This document shows, piece after piece, positions 22,827-37,800 of a DNA stretch of 64,000 nt. Made by a program: the position numbers and the translations under genes. Origin of the DNA: Ciona savignyi (Eukaryota; Chordata; Ascidiacea; Phlebobranchia; Cionidae); contig CH003028.1 of the NCBI GenBank assembly GCA_000149265.1, positions 436,696 through 500,695 of the forward strand. The letters run 5' to 3'. The number at the start of each line of letters is the position of its first letter. Position 1 is the stretch's first letter. Below the pieces are notes generated by a model. It was not told the DNA's origin, ran no database searches, and worked only from the letters and a program-made list of their open reading frames with translations.

Positions 22827-25800
22827 TCAACACACTGATGTTGTGTAGTTAACTACAGGCACAGGGTGTCCATGTTTCATTTCAGTCGCATTGTTTTTAC
22901 TGCTGGAGACCACGGGTTTGATGGAGCGTTTGTGTTTTTCATCGACACTCGTCTCTTCGGCGCGACTCGTGCGGAGTTTACGAATCGTGAAGCCGGAGCG
23001 ACGAACGATTCTTCGCTGGGAAATGGGGGGCGCTTTTACAACCTCAATGACCCCGGTAAGAGGTGGGGTGCTCGATCTGCTGGACGATGCCTCGCTCCAC
23101 GCCTGGGAGCGTTTTGAGAGTTAAATTGAGAGTGGGAAAATCTAAGTAAAGCATGGGTTGTGGGGTAAACGGATTGGTTAACAGTGGATAAAACCGCCAC
23201 ATTTCGTACGCGTTACCAAAGCCCGCACACCCATAAGTCACTCTCTGTTGGATAGGATTGGATATTCGCTGTGAATCGAAAAACGCAAAGGGCATTATTA
23301 CACAGGTAATCGTCAAATTCTCGCGTCCCCATTTGGGTTACCGTAGCTATTGCAGTATGTTATGTAAAATCAAAAAACTAGAAGCCAGGTTCTAAAACAA
23401 TTTTAATAGAATTTAAAACGCTAAACTTGAGTGACACATATTTTAGAATAAGCTACATACCTTCCACTGCACACCGGTGTTCACTGAGAACGTGAATTCG
23501 ATTCCTTTCATGTCAAACTTGGGCTGCGAGCCTGGAATATCAAACTCGATTTTCGGGCTTGTACTCTTGAGAAAGGCTTCCAGTCTTCGTTTGTGCATTC
23601 TTTCCGATTTCAGAACTGAAACACAATTAGTGTGTGTATAGTTTAATTGCAGTTTTTAAAAGTCACATAATAGTTTCAAGAAAACAAAATATGTCACCCG
23701 TGAAAGAAACGATTTAATTTATGTTATTTTAACATAAATCACTGCGTTTAAACAAACACCAAGTGCCTTGATACGGAGATCACGTGTAATTAGCTGGCGG
23801 CTGGTTTCGATCTAACAACCTATCAACTGACGCTTTGATGATCTTGTTATATCAGTTAAAGAAAACTCACTCGGGGGTTTCCCTTCTCGTTCACTCGGCG
23901 ACATTGCGGTTACAAAACCTGCCCAGAATGGCAACAGTTCGTTGAAAACCGTATGTTGAGCGTCGTCAAACAAAGTGGGCGAATGCGGGTCCCGACCCTT
24001 GTCGCTGCAAAATGCATCGGCCGCGCGGCGAAACCTCTCGGCTGTGCCGGTCTTTATATCAATCTGAATAGAGATAACTTCATGACTAAAAGTAAGATGT
24101 TTTTTTATGAACTAATCATCCGGACTATGTTAAGTGTAACGTCAAGCATTAAATTCGTCCTTGTTTAATTAGTTCAGTTGCACAATTACAACTATAATAG
24201 CATTAGCAAAACAGCACCTCCCGGTTAGTCTAGTGGTTTAGTTCGACGTCTTTCAGCCGATAGGTTGCAGATTCGAAACTCGTCGCTAGCTGGAGCCAGC
24301 GTAATATTGGGTTCTACCAAATTGAAGCAACTTCTAAATTATACAACACACTGAAATAGATCCGGGACCCAACGGTGGGCGCAAGGCGATCTGACGATTG
24401 CCCGTGTGTTAAACCCCTCATTTACGGGGATAAACATGATTATCCTATCCTAGCATCACTGAGGGATTATGATGTGAGATCACAGCTATAGGATGTCAAA
24501 CATGCTCTGCCTTTAAACAGACAATCCTGATTTTATTGATTCTTGTGGACATTATGGCAATAGGACGATATGGTACAGAAATCTGAACCGCGCATATGGA
24601 AAAATCATTATGGGAATAGCAATAGCCTAAGAGTAAAAATAGACATTTATATATTCTGATTAGTTGTACTCAGTCATTGAGACCATCGGGTATCATACGA
24701 AGAGTTGATTCACACTCGGTGAGTTGGTTTTGTAATTCGGCAATGCAATTACAGAAACTTACCTAATCTCAGTAGATTAATAAACCAAAACAAGAAAATG
24801 TCTTAACTACATACAGTATACAACAAAAACTTTAGTTACCAGACAATTAGTGAGAGCGAGGTGATCTAAAGATGAAACGTTAACCCCCTTTGTGATTTCC
24901 CATCTATGAGGATAACTATAAATATCCTACATTAGTGAAAAAATGACGAAACGACAGTTCCCTTTAAGGTGTACGGTACATACATATACCGACTTAAAAA
25001 CAAAAAATACGGTCAAAAAAAATCTTGGCAACAAGCCCAAAATGGGTTTTAAACAAAACCCACTAAAATGAATTAACCCACCTGCAATGTGGGAGACATC
25101 TGGGAATCGATGAAACAATCCCGGATGCTCATCACCTTCCTCTTTAGTGTGATAAGATCATAATCGTCGTGGAAAGAAGCAAGAAATTTTAAAACCTCGA
25201 TGTAAAACCTCAGGTCGTTTTGTATTAGCGGATAGCCTTCTTGGACGCCAAATGCCTGGGAAGATTATCAAAATATTTATGTTTGAATAAACGGAATAAT
25301 AAATTTTATTTCACTTTGCGGCGCCTCAGTATGTCTCAGAAACTGACGATACTTGACAATATGGTATACTGACGCTCATACCGTTTTATGGCTGGATAAA
25401 CGTAAGTATTCTTTTCTTATTTGCTTGGTCAATTCAGCCAATAAAGACTTCCATAAACAGGATAGGGTAAAGAAAAAATAAAATAAAACAAAGACACCCA
25501 AAATTACGGAATGCAGATTTTTTAACTCGGATCGCACAGTGAGCTTTGTAATTTAAGCAGTACCACTAGTAGAGGCGCGGGGGTCATGTCTTGGTGGTCG
25601 AAATCCCATTGCATAGCTCAGAATACCGAGCCATTGCATTGAGTGGATTTAAAAAACACATTGCAACATTTTATTACAAACACAAAGGTTTTTGTTCACT
25701 CCATTAAGCCACTGACTTCTGTCAACGTCCTACACGCGTTACCCAAGGAGACATGAGCTAACTATGTAATAAAAATAAATATTATATCCTTTTATAAGGC

Positions 25801-28800
25801 AAAACACTTTGAACCTGGAGATATTTGTAGAAATGCAGAAGCTCAATTGGCATATCGCCTTCCTTCGATTTAGCAAGAGAATTCAGAAAGGAGATTTTAT
25901 GATCCGATGTTGGCGTTTGACGAGCTGAATGCTTTCCCAGTGTTCTTCTACGTTTGCTGCTGGGCTTCAACGTGAGAGTTCGTAAAGCGAGCTCAGCAGT
26001 GTTCATGTGCTGTCCAAGATCACTTCTGATGTCCAGTTTGTATTCCTGCAATAATGATGCTATTTTCTTCCATCGAATAGCTTAATGTGTTAATGCACTG
26101 TCTTTGAGAATTTTAAGAAAAAACTCAATCACATTCAACACATTGCAATAGATCTCGTAATCCGACAGTTTGCTACTTAATATGCTTGTTAGATAACGTT
26201 CCTATACGAAGTCATGAGGTTATCTGACGATTACCTGTGTAATAACCCTTTTTTTATTCAGGGGGATAAAACATAACAATCTTATCCAAATAACTGCAAA
26301 TAGCTGATTTCCCACATGCCAGGATAAAAATGACACCAAAAAATCAATACATGAGAGCGCTTATACCTTTAACAAAGTGTTGAAGCCAAGTGAGAAGTTA
26401 GCAGCAGCTTGATCTAGAGTGGGGATGACGTAGTCCTGTATTTCGCGGATGGCGTGCTCACTTGGTTGGGGAAGTTCGGAGAAAAGTTGGGCTGAGCGTT
26501 CACTTGGCATTGCGACTTGTTTAGGCCCTGTCAGTGGTAATTAATTGACTTTCGAACTTGTTTAATGTGGGAGAGTGACACACTTAACAAAATCTGGTGT
26601 CACACCATCCAAGTGCATAAACTATTACAAATTTAGTTTGGATGAGGCATGGTTTACTATTTAATTTAAGTAATGCAAATATTTTCCAGGTGTGCAGTAA
26701 AAGGCAGATGAAGTACCAGAACGAATATAGTTCATTCAGTAAGCTATTTACTATTGACAATATAACATTTACAAATAGTGGGCTTATTCATGAAGATAAA
26801 AAGAAGAAAAAATGAGTAAGGTATAGATTAGTCAGTACTGATTAACAATCGACTGACCCAGCATGTTTGGACATGTATAGTACTGAGACGAAAGATGCAA
26901 ATGGGATTTCTCACTGTCAGCTCAAATAAGGTTTGATCACAAGGCAATACCTTCAGTAACCAACTGTGGGCATGGGGTAAAATGATAATAACCCTCAGTG
27001 CATTTTCCCATCCTTTCTTATTTTAGTATGTAAAAAACAAAGATGTGGACCTGTAGGGTGCAAATAAGTCCGTACAAGTTCCGCTGACAAAACGCTTGTC
27101 CTTGACACCTCGGTTGCTGGTATCGATATCAGAGCCTCACACAGCTCATACATATGCAACACGTTTTGAACCTGGGGAAACAACAGGTGAACAAGTCAGT
27201 CTGAATAACCACTACTGTTGTTGCTTCATGTCATATCTTGAAAGGTTGGGATATTTTGTAAAATAAATTTGATTCTTTTTAATTTTTCAACATCTTTGGT
27301 TAGAATAGGAAACTCAACTTTATCCCCGTTGGTGCAATAATAAGTAATCTTCAGATTATCTTGTCTCCACAGAATTGGATACAATCATGTTTATCCCCAT
27401 TATTGGTAAAACACAAGAAGCAATATCACACGGGCAATCAACGGTATACTTATATCCTGGGAATAATGTGTAAAAGGGTCAAGGAGAGTACCAGAGCACT
27501 TGCAGAGTGTTGTTTATGTTGGAAATATTTCTACAGTTTTTGAGGAACCCATAATCCACTAGGTTCAAGCAACTTCTGCCAAGTGCCTCCCCAAAACCAC
27601 CACCGAATGGTTCTAGACTGATTACAATTCCACCACTTTTAGGTGCTGAGGAGCTAAACAGATGAAATAAAGCTTTAATACAAGTCTACTCACATCAACA
27701 CTTTCACATTGATTTACAAACTTCTTCATGAAAGTATTCAGTAGTTTATTCGATTTGATCTCAGAAAAAGTCATCCTGTTTGGGTGTTGATTTTTAGCTG
27801 CTTTGTGCTTCTTCTTTTTACCGCTCTCTGCATCTTCCTTGTTCACTGAGACTTCATCTTTCTCAGAGCCATCTTGGCTGCTAGGAAGAATAAATTGCAC
27901 CTGCACAAAGTTTGTCAGGATTTTATAAAAATATTTTTAACAAGGTTTAAAAGATGCAGCCACCAAAGAATGGCACCCATGTTTGTCACTAAGACTCTAA
28001 CGGTGGGTAACCCAAATGTGTTATCACACGCACATTTTCTAGACAGCGCATACCCACAACCAAGTTGTTGGATCTATTGCAACAATTTAATATTTGGTAT
28101 TACATCAAGTGTACACAACTAATCAAAAGTACCATGATCTGGAAAACATTTAGTGCGGTAAAATTCAGGGTTTAAATCTGGAAACTGTCAGATATGCTTT
28201 CTGTTTTATTAATTATTTCACCCTAGTCCTAATTACTCGAAAAAATAATTAAATAAGTTTTGATTGAGTTTTAGCATTACAGTGAACTTTTACTTAAAAA
28301 TAATAAAATCCACTGAAAATATACCAGAGCTAACAATTCGGTTTAACAGTCTTGTTCATCATATTCTTAATTTTAATATCTTTTTTAACCAAAACGTGTT
28401 TTAACGATTAAAGTGCGTTTGGCTGTTTCTGTATTATAAAATATTAGACTTTTTATTTTCTCTTAGTAAATGAAAATTAAATAAACCAAAGAACAATTAT
28501 CCATAACCTCCCACCTTAGAAGCCTGGTGACCAGGAACTGCTGTTTTTCTTCTTACATATCCCTTTTTGGCGGCTTGCTTCTTCTGGGCAGCTTTGGGGT
28601 TTACTTTTGCCCCCTTCTTCCTGATAGACACCGCAAGTTGTCGTATCCGTTCCATGTCGTACGAGTACATTGTGCTTGCGGAATCTGTCTCAGATGTACT
28701 GGTGTCATCTGCGAATTGAGACTTGTTAACCATGCACAAATTTATTAAATGTTCTGAAACCCTAAATCAGCTAAATATAACTAGCAAATTAATCAACCAA

Positions 28801-31800
28801 AATATAACTGCTTACCTGTAAACCAAGGTCTGCTCACACCAGTGGTTGTTTCGCTTAAAGTTGAGCAACCATCATCGACATTCTTGATCACAGGTTCTAC
28901 TGGTGGGCTGGGTGGTTTAGCTTTGGTGTCAGTCTCTTCATCACTAATACCTTCCTTTGCTCTGTTCACAGAAAATAGCAGTTTATTTTTTTAATGGAAG
29001 CTAGGTTTAATCACTTCATTTGCAAGCTAAACAAAAACAACTTATTTTTCAAGCCAAAGATGGGTGTTCTTACGTTTATCGAAAGAAAGAGCAAATGGCC
29101 ATTTAACATAGAAAATCATTAGATTATATGATGCTCAAATCGGTTACTGAAGCGATTACAGTGTGTTAAATACAATAAAAAAATTGTTTTAGCTTTGCTA
29201 AACTCATTAATCCACTAGGTACAGGTTATGCCACTTTGGGTACCATGCTAAAAGATAGTTAAGTGCATCCCCCAACTAGCTAGCAGCTGGTTTTAATGCC
29301 ACAACCTCACTTCTGACAGACTAATGGGCTACAAATCATCAATAAAATACACTCGTTAACAATAACAGTCAGCATAAATGTTATTTCAAAAATTCACATC
29401 ATCACCTAATAAAGTTCCTAGTTTCATATTTCTTGTATCGTTCAACACAACTAGCAAGCACTGTCATTGCATGTTGTTCAATGGGTCTAAACAGCGCAAA
29501 TGATGTTGTGGCGTTGCTGCCTGTAGAATAAGAAATTATGATATGTTGGTTGCATGGGGTTTTGAATTATATGATGTCTTTTTGGCTTAGAAAACAAGCA
29601 AAAAAATCTATCTGAAAGACAATGTAAAATGGAAACTTATGATTATACCCTTCTAAAGGGAAGTCTCAAAATTTTCTGACGATGGCCTATTCTATACCAT
29701 TTGTTATTTTCCCATTCATGGCCATTATCTAAAAATAAATATGTAAATATAGACAAGCTCACGTTTTCCAGGGGAGGTCAAACGTTTAAGTGTCTGCTGG
29801 ATCTGGTTTACAGAAGACCTCAGCTTTCTTGGCATTGGTATAAAGTGAGATGAATCTTTCAGAAGGAATGCGTGGACCACAGCATATGCTTCCACTGCCC
29901 CGCATTGTACTGTAAATAAAAATCCAAGTTTATTATTATTTCAATTTATGGTAGACCTAAAATGAAAGGTTGTGGAATTGATTCTCACCAAAAAAGTTAA
30001 AATGCCGTTGATACCTCAGGATTATTTACACCAAGTTTTTACCTAATTTATATTAGGTTTTTGAATAAACGCAAACAAATTTAAGTGTGATTTTAACCAC
30101 TAAATTCAGGAACAGTCACTTTACAAACATTGCTCTGATCTTTAACACTTTGAGACCAAATCACACTAGATATCGGTGGCATTTATTGCAATAAAATATC
30201 GCTCATAACAATAATAGCTACAGCCTAATTTAAGGAAAATAAAATCTAAAATATTGGTTTGCAATTATTATAAAGTTTAGTCAGTTACCTGTAGTTGGTT
30301 TAGAACTTTTAACGTTAGAATTATTGGTCAGATCGCTCATTTCAGCCAAATACTCCAGTGTAGAGAGAAAGTCGTAAACATTCGATATTTCTTTTGTCTC
30401 GTGTCTTTAATGAAACATAGAGCAAAATATTGAGGTTTTAAAATATTCAATTGATGTAAACTAACTGGAAAAATATTATTTTTTTGATAATCTTATTTAT
30501 TGGTAAGGCAAAACCAAAGTTATTAAACAAAGGGCAGTAAAATTAAAGTTATTCCACTGAGTCCTTGTACAAGACACTTCAAATACAATACACTACTCGG
30601 TAAAGTTACTGTGAAAAATATTAATTCCAAATAGATATTTTTCATGTGAACTACAAACGAAATCTTGCAGTTTAATAACTGAATAAACAGACCATGTATT
30701 TGTTTATGACTATGCAAGAAAATCAAGCTTACAGTGTTATAAAACAGTTCCACTATATACCTCAGAGTGTACTGGCGTAAAGGGAAGCCGGCTTCCGAGT
30801 CTGCATTGAGGGCACGCAGTGAGATATGTGTGGAGGCCGAACGCGCCGACATTTTACGTATTTGCGACGTGGAAGGTCGTGATGGGTTGACTTCGGTCTT
30901 AGCCGTCACAGACTAAAGTTAAGAAACGATTGGAGTCATTATGTCCTGTTCCTTAGCTTGTAAATTAGTATGTCTATCTCCTTAGACCAAAAATTGGTAT
31001 GTGTGCCTCCTGAGCTCATAAATTATTGTATCCACTTACTTAGCTAAGATGTGTTCTGGCAGAGTGTCAGCTGAACAATTGTGTAGTCAAAGCCTGCCGC
31101 TAACAGGTTGTGTCCTAAGTCAAGAACATCTATTGCAATAGCTCAAATGTAGTAATAGCTTCAGCAACTTGACCATGAGGATTAGTTAGTGTGTCAATTG
31201 CTGGATTATAATGTGTCCTAAGCAAAAATATGTGTTTCCACCCCTTTAAAATAAAAAATAGCAGCAGTAAAAACAAATACTTCTGTGTTGTTTAGTCGCT
31301 CTATATACCCGAGTCATTTGCACAAGTGTTACACTTATCTTTTAAACAATGTAGCTACTCTGGCCATCCACCCCAAAGCGAAAACACTCACCTCCAGCGT
31401 TTGAATGGTCGGTTCATGCTTTTCAGTCCCTGTAGCATCATCCTCAGGTGCTCGGACATGTTGCAGAGGCAACAATGAAAGAACCGAAATGTGAATTCGA
31501 CTCGACGCAGATATTATCTTATTGATGCAATCCCAACCATCTGTGCAATGAATTGTGTTAAAACCGTTATACTTAACAAAAAAACATGGCATATACTTTA
31601 CAGGACAAATATATTTTATATTATATTCAGTTCTACAATATTTACCTTTTTATCCGGCATTACATTTTAATTTTTATAATAATGGGGGTGAATACTTTTT
31701 TGTAGCTAATTGTTTTTTATCAATTTTTGCAAGAATAACTTGACAGTTTTATCTAAATCACAATTTATAATACAGTTATTTTACCGGATTATATAGCTGA

Positions 31801-34800
31801 AAAAACATTAAGCGGTCATCATTAGGAACCATTCATTAATGTGTTAAACTTAAACAGCAGCTACGTTATGATCATATACATACTGCAATAGCTTAATAGA
31901 TGGTAAGCGCAATACCACCTCTTGTATTCGCCCATTCTTGTTGATAAAACAAACATATATATACTATCTATTGTAGTGTATTCTACTATTCTATATGTTT
32001 GACACACTTCTACTGTTTGAATTTAAGCTATTTTTACTGGAATAAGGGGATGTCTGCTAAGTGCCTTGAGCACAGACACAACTGACTATGTCAGTGGTTG
32101 AATTGAATCCAAATACCTTTTAGCTGAAAAAATGACTGTATGTTTGACTAAACCATACTGGACATCCTAATGTATATTAGACCCACATTTCGCTTTCCTT
32201 TGTCCAAAAACACATTTTTAAAAAAGTGTAAAACAAACCAATATCGAGTTTGGACCCATCCGCTGATGTCTGATGAATGATGTACCGAGGTAACCAGTAT
32301 GAGCGTAGTCTCCGTAGTACATCATATTGGGCGCATGTGAATACATGGTAGCACAAACCCTCATTCTCCTAAAAACAATAGGAATTAGAATTTTATTATT
32401 AGCCATGCTATTTGATGGAATTGGGAAAACGTCACAACCAAATGTTAGGGTGCTTAATCTTCATTCAAATTTTAGGTCATATTTTTTCAGTAAAGCAAGT
32501 ATTTTCACCATAAAAGTTATCAGGCTATACGATAAACAAAATATTTGTACAAAATGATATAGAAATTTCATTGATCTGGTATAATTGAGCATTGCTGCAA
32601 ACTTTTCAGATACTGGAGAAGCCTAACCCTATTAAACCTAACCAAATCATTTGTGAAGAGTATTCAACCTCTTAAGCAAAGCTCAACCTGTGCCTCTCGT
32701 ATTTGTTGCTTAGCTTTCTCGGTGAGCACAAACTTATGTCGGTCCAACACATCACGATATAACTGATGCCTCTGCAATCTCATTACCGCCTCGTCATCCT
32801 CTTGAGTGACACCAAGTGGTAATGTTGCAGAACCGCCGTTGCTGTTACAAACAAAGAACAAATGTCTAAAAATTGAGACATAATTATGTAATAGAGTGAG
32901 CTTGGTGGAGTTTGAATCCAAAACCTGTTTAATCATGATTTGTACAATTGGGACAACAAAACAATTTCACCATGAACACACATGCTAAGACTTTATTTAC
33001 TATCTATCGTGGTTGTTTTAATATTATTTAAATTTTTTCTTAAAATTTTTTAACATTTTCGTTACAGTATTGACATTTTTTAAGATTTTTCTCTTGTACA
33101 CATTTTTCTCCATTGTGTTTTAAAACATGTACATGACATGTACATAATACAGTACAAGTTTAGTTGTACGAGTTTAACCATCTTTGGGTTGGCAAACCCA
33201 TGTTCCACAAATGAGCAAACACTCTTGTTTGTTTATTTGGCCATTAAAAAATGCAAAAACAAAATCCAAATTTAAGCTAAATATAGAAATTTTATTTAAA
33301 AGAAATTTAAATGAAAAATTTGAAGCTGGTTGATGTCGCCTACATATGAACTTATATCAGCAATAAAAACACTTATTAAGAAGACAACCATTCTATTATT
33401 CATCATTAAGTATTAACCCCTCATCAACAGGGATGTAAAACTTACTATTTCATCTCGTAATTGGAAAATGTATCTTTGAAAGCTTCAGAATCAAGCCAGA
33501 ACTTTGCCAGGGACTCACCAGCTGTTCCAACTAGAAAAGACAAGAAGTTGTCCATTCCAGATTTCTGTCAAGAAGAAAATGAAAGTCAATTAAGAGGATT
33601 CTGTATGTACTGATGGCAATTTCACAGCAATAAGGTGTAAGCCAACAAAAAAAATATTTACTTTTTTCAAGGTGTTGAATATTTAATAAATGCATTAGGT
33701 TTTTTATGTAGCCAAAAATAATACTTTTGTATAGTATAAATGTTAAGGGATACATTGTACAAACCACACCAAATAGTGTTATCTTATTAAATGTTATTTA
33801 ATCAAATACTTAGTTAAAACATAGAGGTTTGACTATATATTATTGGGACCCCAGACATTCTGATTGAACAAAACACAGACATGGAGTAATATACTGTGAT
33901 TTTCTGTGAAAAAAAATTTGTAATTGTACTTGCCGATTTAAACATTTTTTCTTTAATATGTTGGAGAGACAAACAATGAGCGATCTCAATCGAGGCAATT
34001 TCCGTCTCTGTCTCTTCGATGGACGAATCCTGGTCGTCAAAGTTGAGGAATTCTCCAGGATCAAACTCTACATCTTCTATGACATCATCAACATCATATG
34101 TGATGTCATCATCATAAGCATTGGAAGTGGTGACAGTTGTTGTTTCAAAGTCAGTTTGTGATCTGAAAATATTTTGTTTTAAATGATTAGGAATTTTGCC
34201 GATTCTGATCATATATTCGTTAACCATCTTTTGGGCAATTTGTAGAACAGTACCAAGACAAAAAGTCTACACAACCATGTAGTATTCTGACAACTGTTTG
34301 TGTAAAGAGGTTTTAAAATATTATAACATGCATGGTGATAAAATAAATATCGTGACATTAATAACAGCATTTTTATTAAAAACTTGTGTTTTTAACGAAT
34401 TAATACTTTATTCCTAGATATTTACTTACAAATGGGCCCCATCAGTAGTTGGTTGCGATGCTGATTTTGGAAGCACGATAGTAGCTCGGTGAGGCTTTGT
34501 TGGCGAATCAGCAGTTCGAAGAGCACTTTTTCCTTCATACTTTGACGCTGTGGAATCCCGTTATCTTTTATACGTGACACGGGTGTTTTTATTTTTTAGC
34601 ATATGTGTTAACCAAAATGTTTTTATAGGTTAAAATATCGGTATCAAATCAAAGTTTAAAAATTAAGTCGTTTAAATTACTTTCTCTCTGAGGAAATCCC
34701 CAAGGGTAAATCCCTCAAGAGGTCAAAGAATTATAAACCAGGGCGACTATTAAAATAAATAGATGTATTTAGGCGGAACCACTCCGCCTACGCAACATTT

Positions 34801-37800
34801 AATAATCTCATCAGTGTTCCTATTTTCTACGAATCGTTAGAACAAAGCTATGAGCAAACGCTATTCTAAACAACTGTAAAAATATCATGACCCATTGAAT
34901 CCGACAGTATGGTGGTTTAATGCGACGCCTTTCAACCGAAAGGTTGCAGATTCGAAACTGTTCGCTAGCTATTCGGTTGTGTCTTTGGGCAATGTACTTT
35001 GGACATTGCCTGAACCTAGCTGATTAATGGGTTCTTCCAAAGTGAAGAAATGTTCGTATCATACATAACACACTGAAATAGCTCCGGTAACCCGACGGTG
35101 GACGCGTTGCCCGTATGTTAACCACCTTGCTTTTTTTCATTCACGGGGATAAACATGAATATCCTATCCTATCCCATAACCCACGACTCACCATCCATCC
35201 ACTTAGTGGCAGAAGCTGGCGGACTTTCTTGCACTGTCGATGACGTCATCGCCGATCTACTTCGGGATCCTCCCTCCTCGCTCTCCCAAAATGAGCTGAC
35301 TCCAAGCGTATCAGCTCTGGTGGCGATATTACGAGTCTTATCACTTGGACCTAAAGATGGTTTTAGCGTTGTAAGTCAACTTTAGAATCGAAACTTGCTT
35401 GTCGGTTGTTTCCAGAGTAAGGTATTTAGTATTTCTTTTATTAATCCAGAGTATTTTTTTATTAATCTTAAAAAAGATTCCGCATAATTTTGTTATTATC
35501 AGTGATAACAGATCTAATAACGTCTATGAGAAGGAAAGTATTAAATGGCCCGCTTCCCATTGAAAAACACCGTACACCAAACAACATTCCTTGTTGTAAG
35601 GATACTTGCTTTGAAGAACGTATAACGTTACAAACTGGCAAATAAATAGCTGGGTGTGTAAAATTACACCAGGTACATAATTCGATTAGAAAATTAAACA
35701 AGATAATGTTACGTTTACAAAGGCAGGCCTTGGTTTTATTTTTGGAAAATAAAACAAAGTAATTCTAAATATTAAGTTTAATTTGCTTTGAAACATAAAT
35801 TGTTTATTTCAATTATTTAATGAACCTTTGGTGTTATACAGTTCCCTGACTTATTTTAGTATATGCTTAAACTACCTATGAATAAATCAAATATTTATTA
35901 CATCCACTAGCTAGATCTATCTTGTATAAATGAAATGCTGTTTTACTAAAATGTCGGATACAATATTGCATAACTGACCAAAGTACTTAGACATGGTGCG
36001 TTAATTTTGCTTGTAATGGTATTAATTGACGTTTGGTCTTATTAACCCGTAAGTCTTATTAGTTGCACAGATAGCATCAGATGCTACCTTGTATAAGACT
36101 AAAAGAATATACTATTAATTTATGACGAAGTTTAGAAATTCTGGGGACGCCATGACACAGGACACAATTTTTTTTTTGTGTACAAAGTCAGGCTGTACTC
36201 GTTATTGCTGTGTGATCAATATGATGGTAATTGTTTAACTCTAACTTTCGGTTACATGTGGTAGGAACGAAATAACCGACAGAACATCGCTCGTGTTTAT
36301 GTTGGTATTCTTAACTTGTCCAAAAGGTAGATTTTCTAAAGTGCTTAAAAAAAGTTAAAACATACCACTTTGAGAATAACCAAACGCCGTTGTTCCTAGG
36401 CCCGAATCCGAATACGGATTTTGGCGACTTGAATCTCGGTCAGCAGCGGATGACGTCAGGAAAGGCTGACGACGTCGGTGATGTGTACGTGGGCGAATTT
36501 CGATGGTTTGTTGAATCGAATGACTTGTTTCGCTTGCAGATGTGTCTTGTAGAGTAGCCGACGAAGTGGAATGGTCTGAGGAAAGGTACAATTTCACTGT
36601 TGGTCACTTTTATCTGCAGCCAGAGTAGGAATTTAGACCATATACCCTTCTAGTTTAGGCACGTCGTTCAACTCCAAGTCATTCATATTTATAGTAAATA
36701 GGTATATGTGAGGTGTGAGATTTTCTCTATATTTGCCATATGCTACGTGTGTAAACTAAAAACTTGAAGAAAAATAAATTTATTCAGCCACCCATCAAAT
36801 TTAGTTTATTTTGGTATATGACTTTTTAAATAGAGTTTTAGAGTGGCTGTTTAAATATCGGCACCTGTTCCAATATTGATTGGCAAACTAACAGCTCTGC
36901 TGCCGGGCCTCGAGCTTCCAAACCCCGGAGCTTTAGTGTCAACACCTTCGACCCAATCGGTCGATTCCCCGATGCTAGTTGTTGCTCTTGACGTCATTTC
37001 CATAACACCGCTCATGGCGGACGTTGTGGTGCCGTAACCCGACAATCTGCTATAGCCTCTGATGCGACTGCTGCCACGTCGGAGATCGACAGGTCGCAGC
37101 AATAGCTTACACAACTTCAATTCCCGATACATTTGAGTCCTTGAAATTACAGATATATGTAAACTTGGTTTGGCATTAGCAAAATGGTTGGATCGTACGG
37201 AGTGACATTTTTAAAATGTTGTCCAACAAACTGGAAAGAAGTCTGTCTACTTTAGAAATCAATAAATGCAATCAAGTAAACAAGATGAATGACATTTTTA
37301 TTGCGGCTAACCTTGACTGCCTTGCATAATTATCCGAACTAAAACAAAAAACACGAAATTATTTTATTAAGTGTTAAAATTTAGACAGTGGTATACACTT
37401 AATTTAATTAAAACAAACAAATATAGTAGTTAACGAGTCGAAACCAGACAAAGTTCAAACAAATAAAAGTAAAGAATAAGATCTTACTCCAAAAATAGCG
37501 GAAGTCTATTGTCTCTGGCCCAACTCATCATTCGTTCCCGCTCGTCTTCTTTTGCTCCGTACACCGAACCAGGCGTCACTTGCTCGTTTTTCACCCCATT
37601 ACCTTCCAACCCCATCTGGCTCGCTGGGTTCACATCGCAGATCGGCGCCACCGGTACGTTTTCTTTTTCCAGGTCGTGAAAGGTTCCAGTAAACCGGCTG
37701 TAACAGAGCGCCGATGGAAAGGCCTGTAACAGTACGTTTCGATTTTACAGTCGTAGTTTGGGAAGATTCTTTATTGTGTGATTCATGGACGCATATGTAT

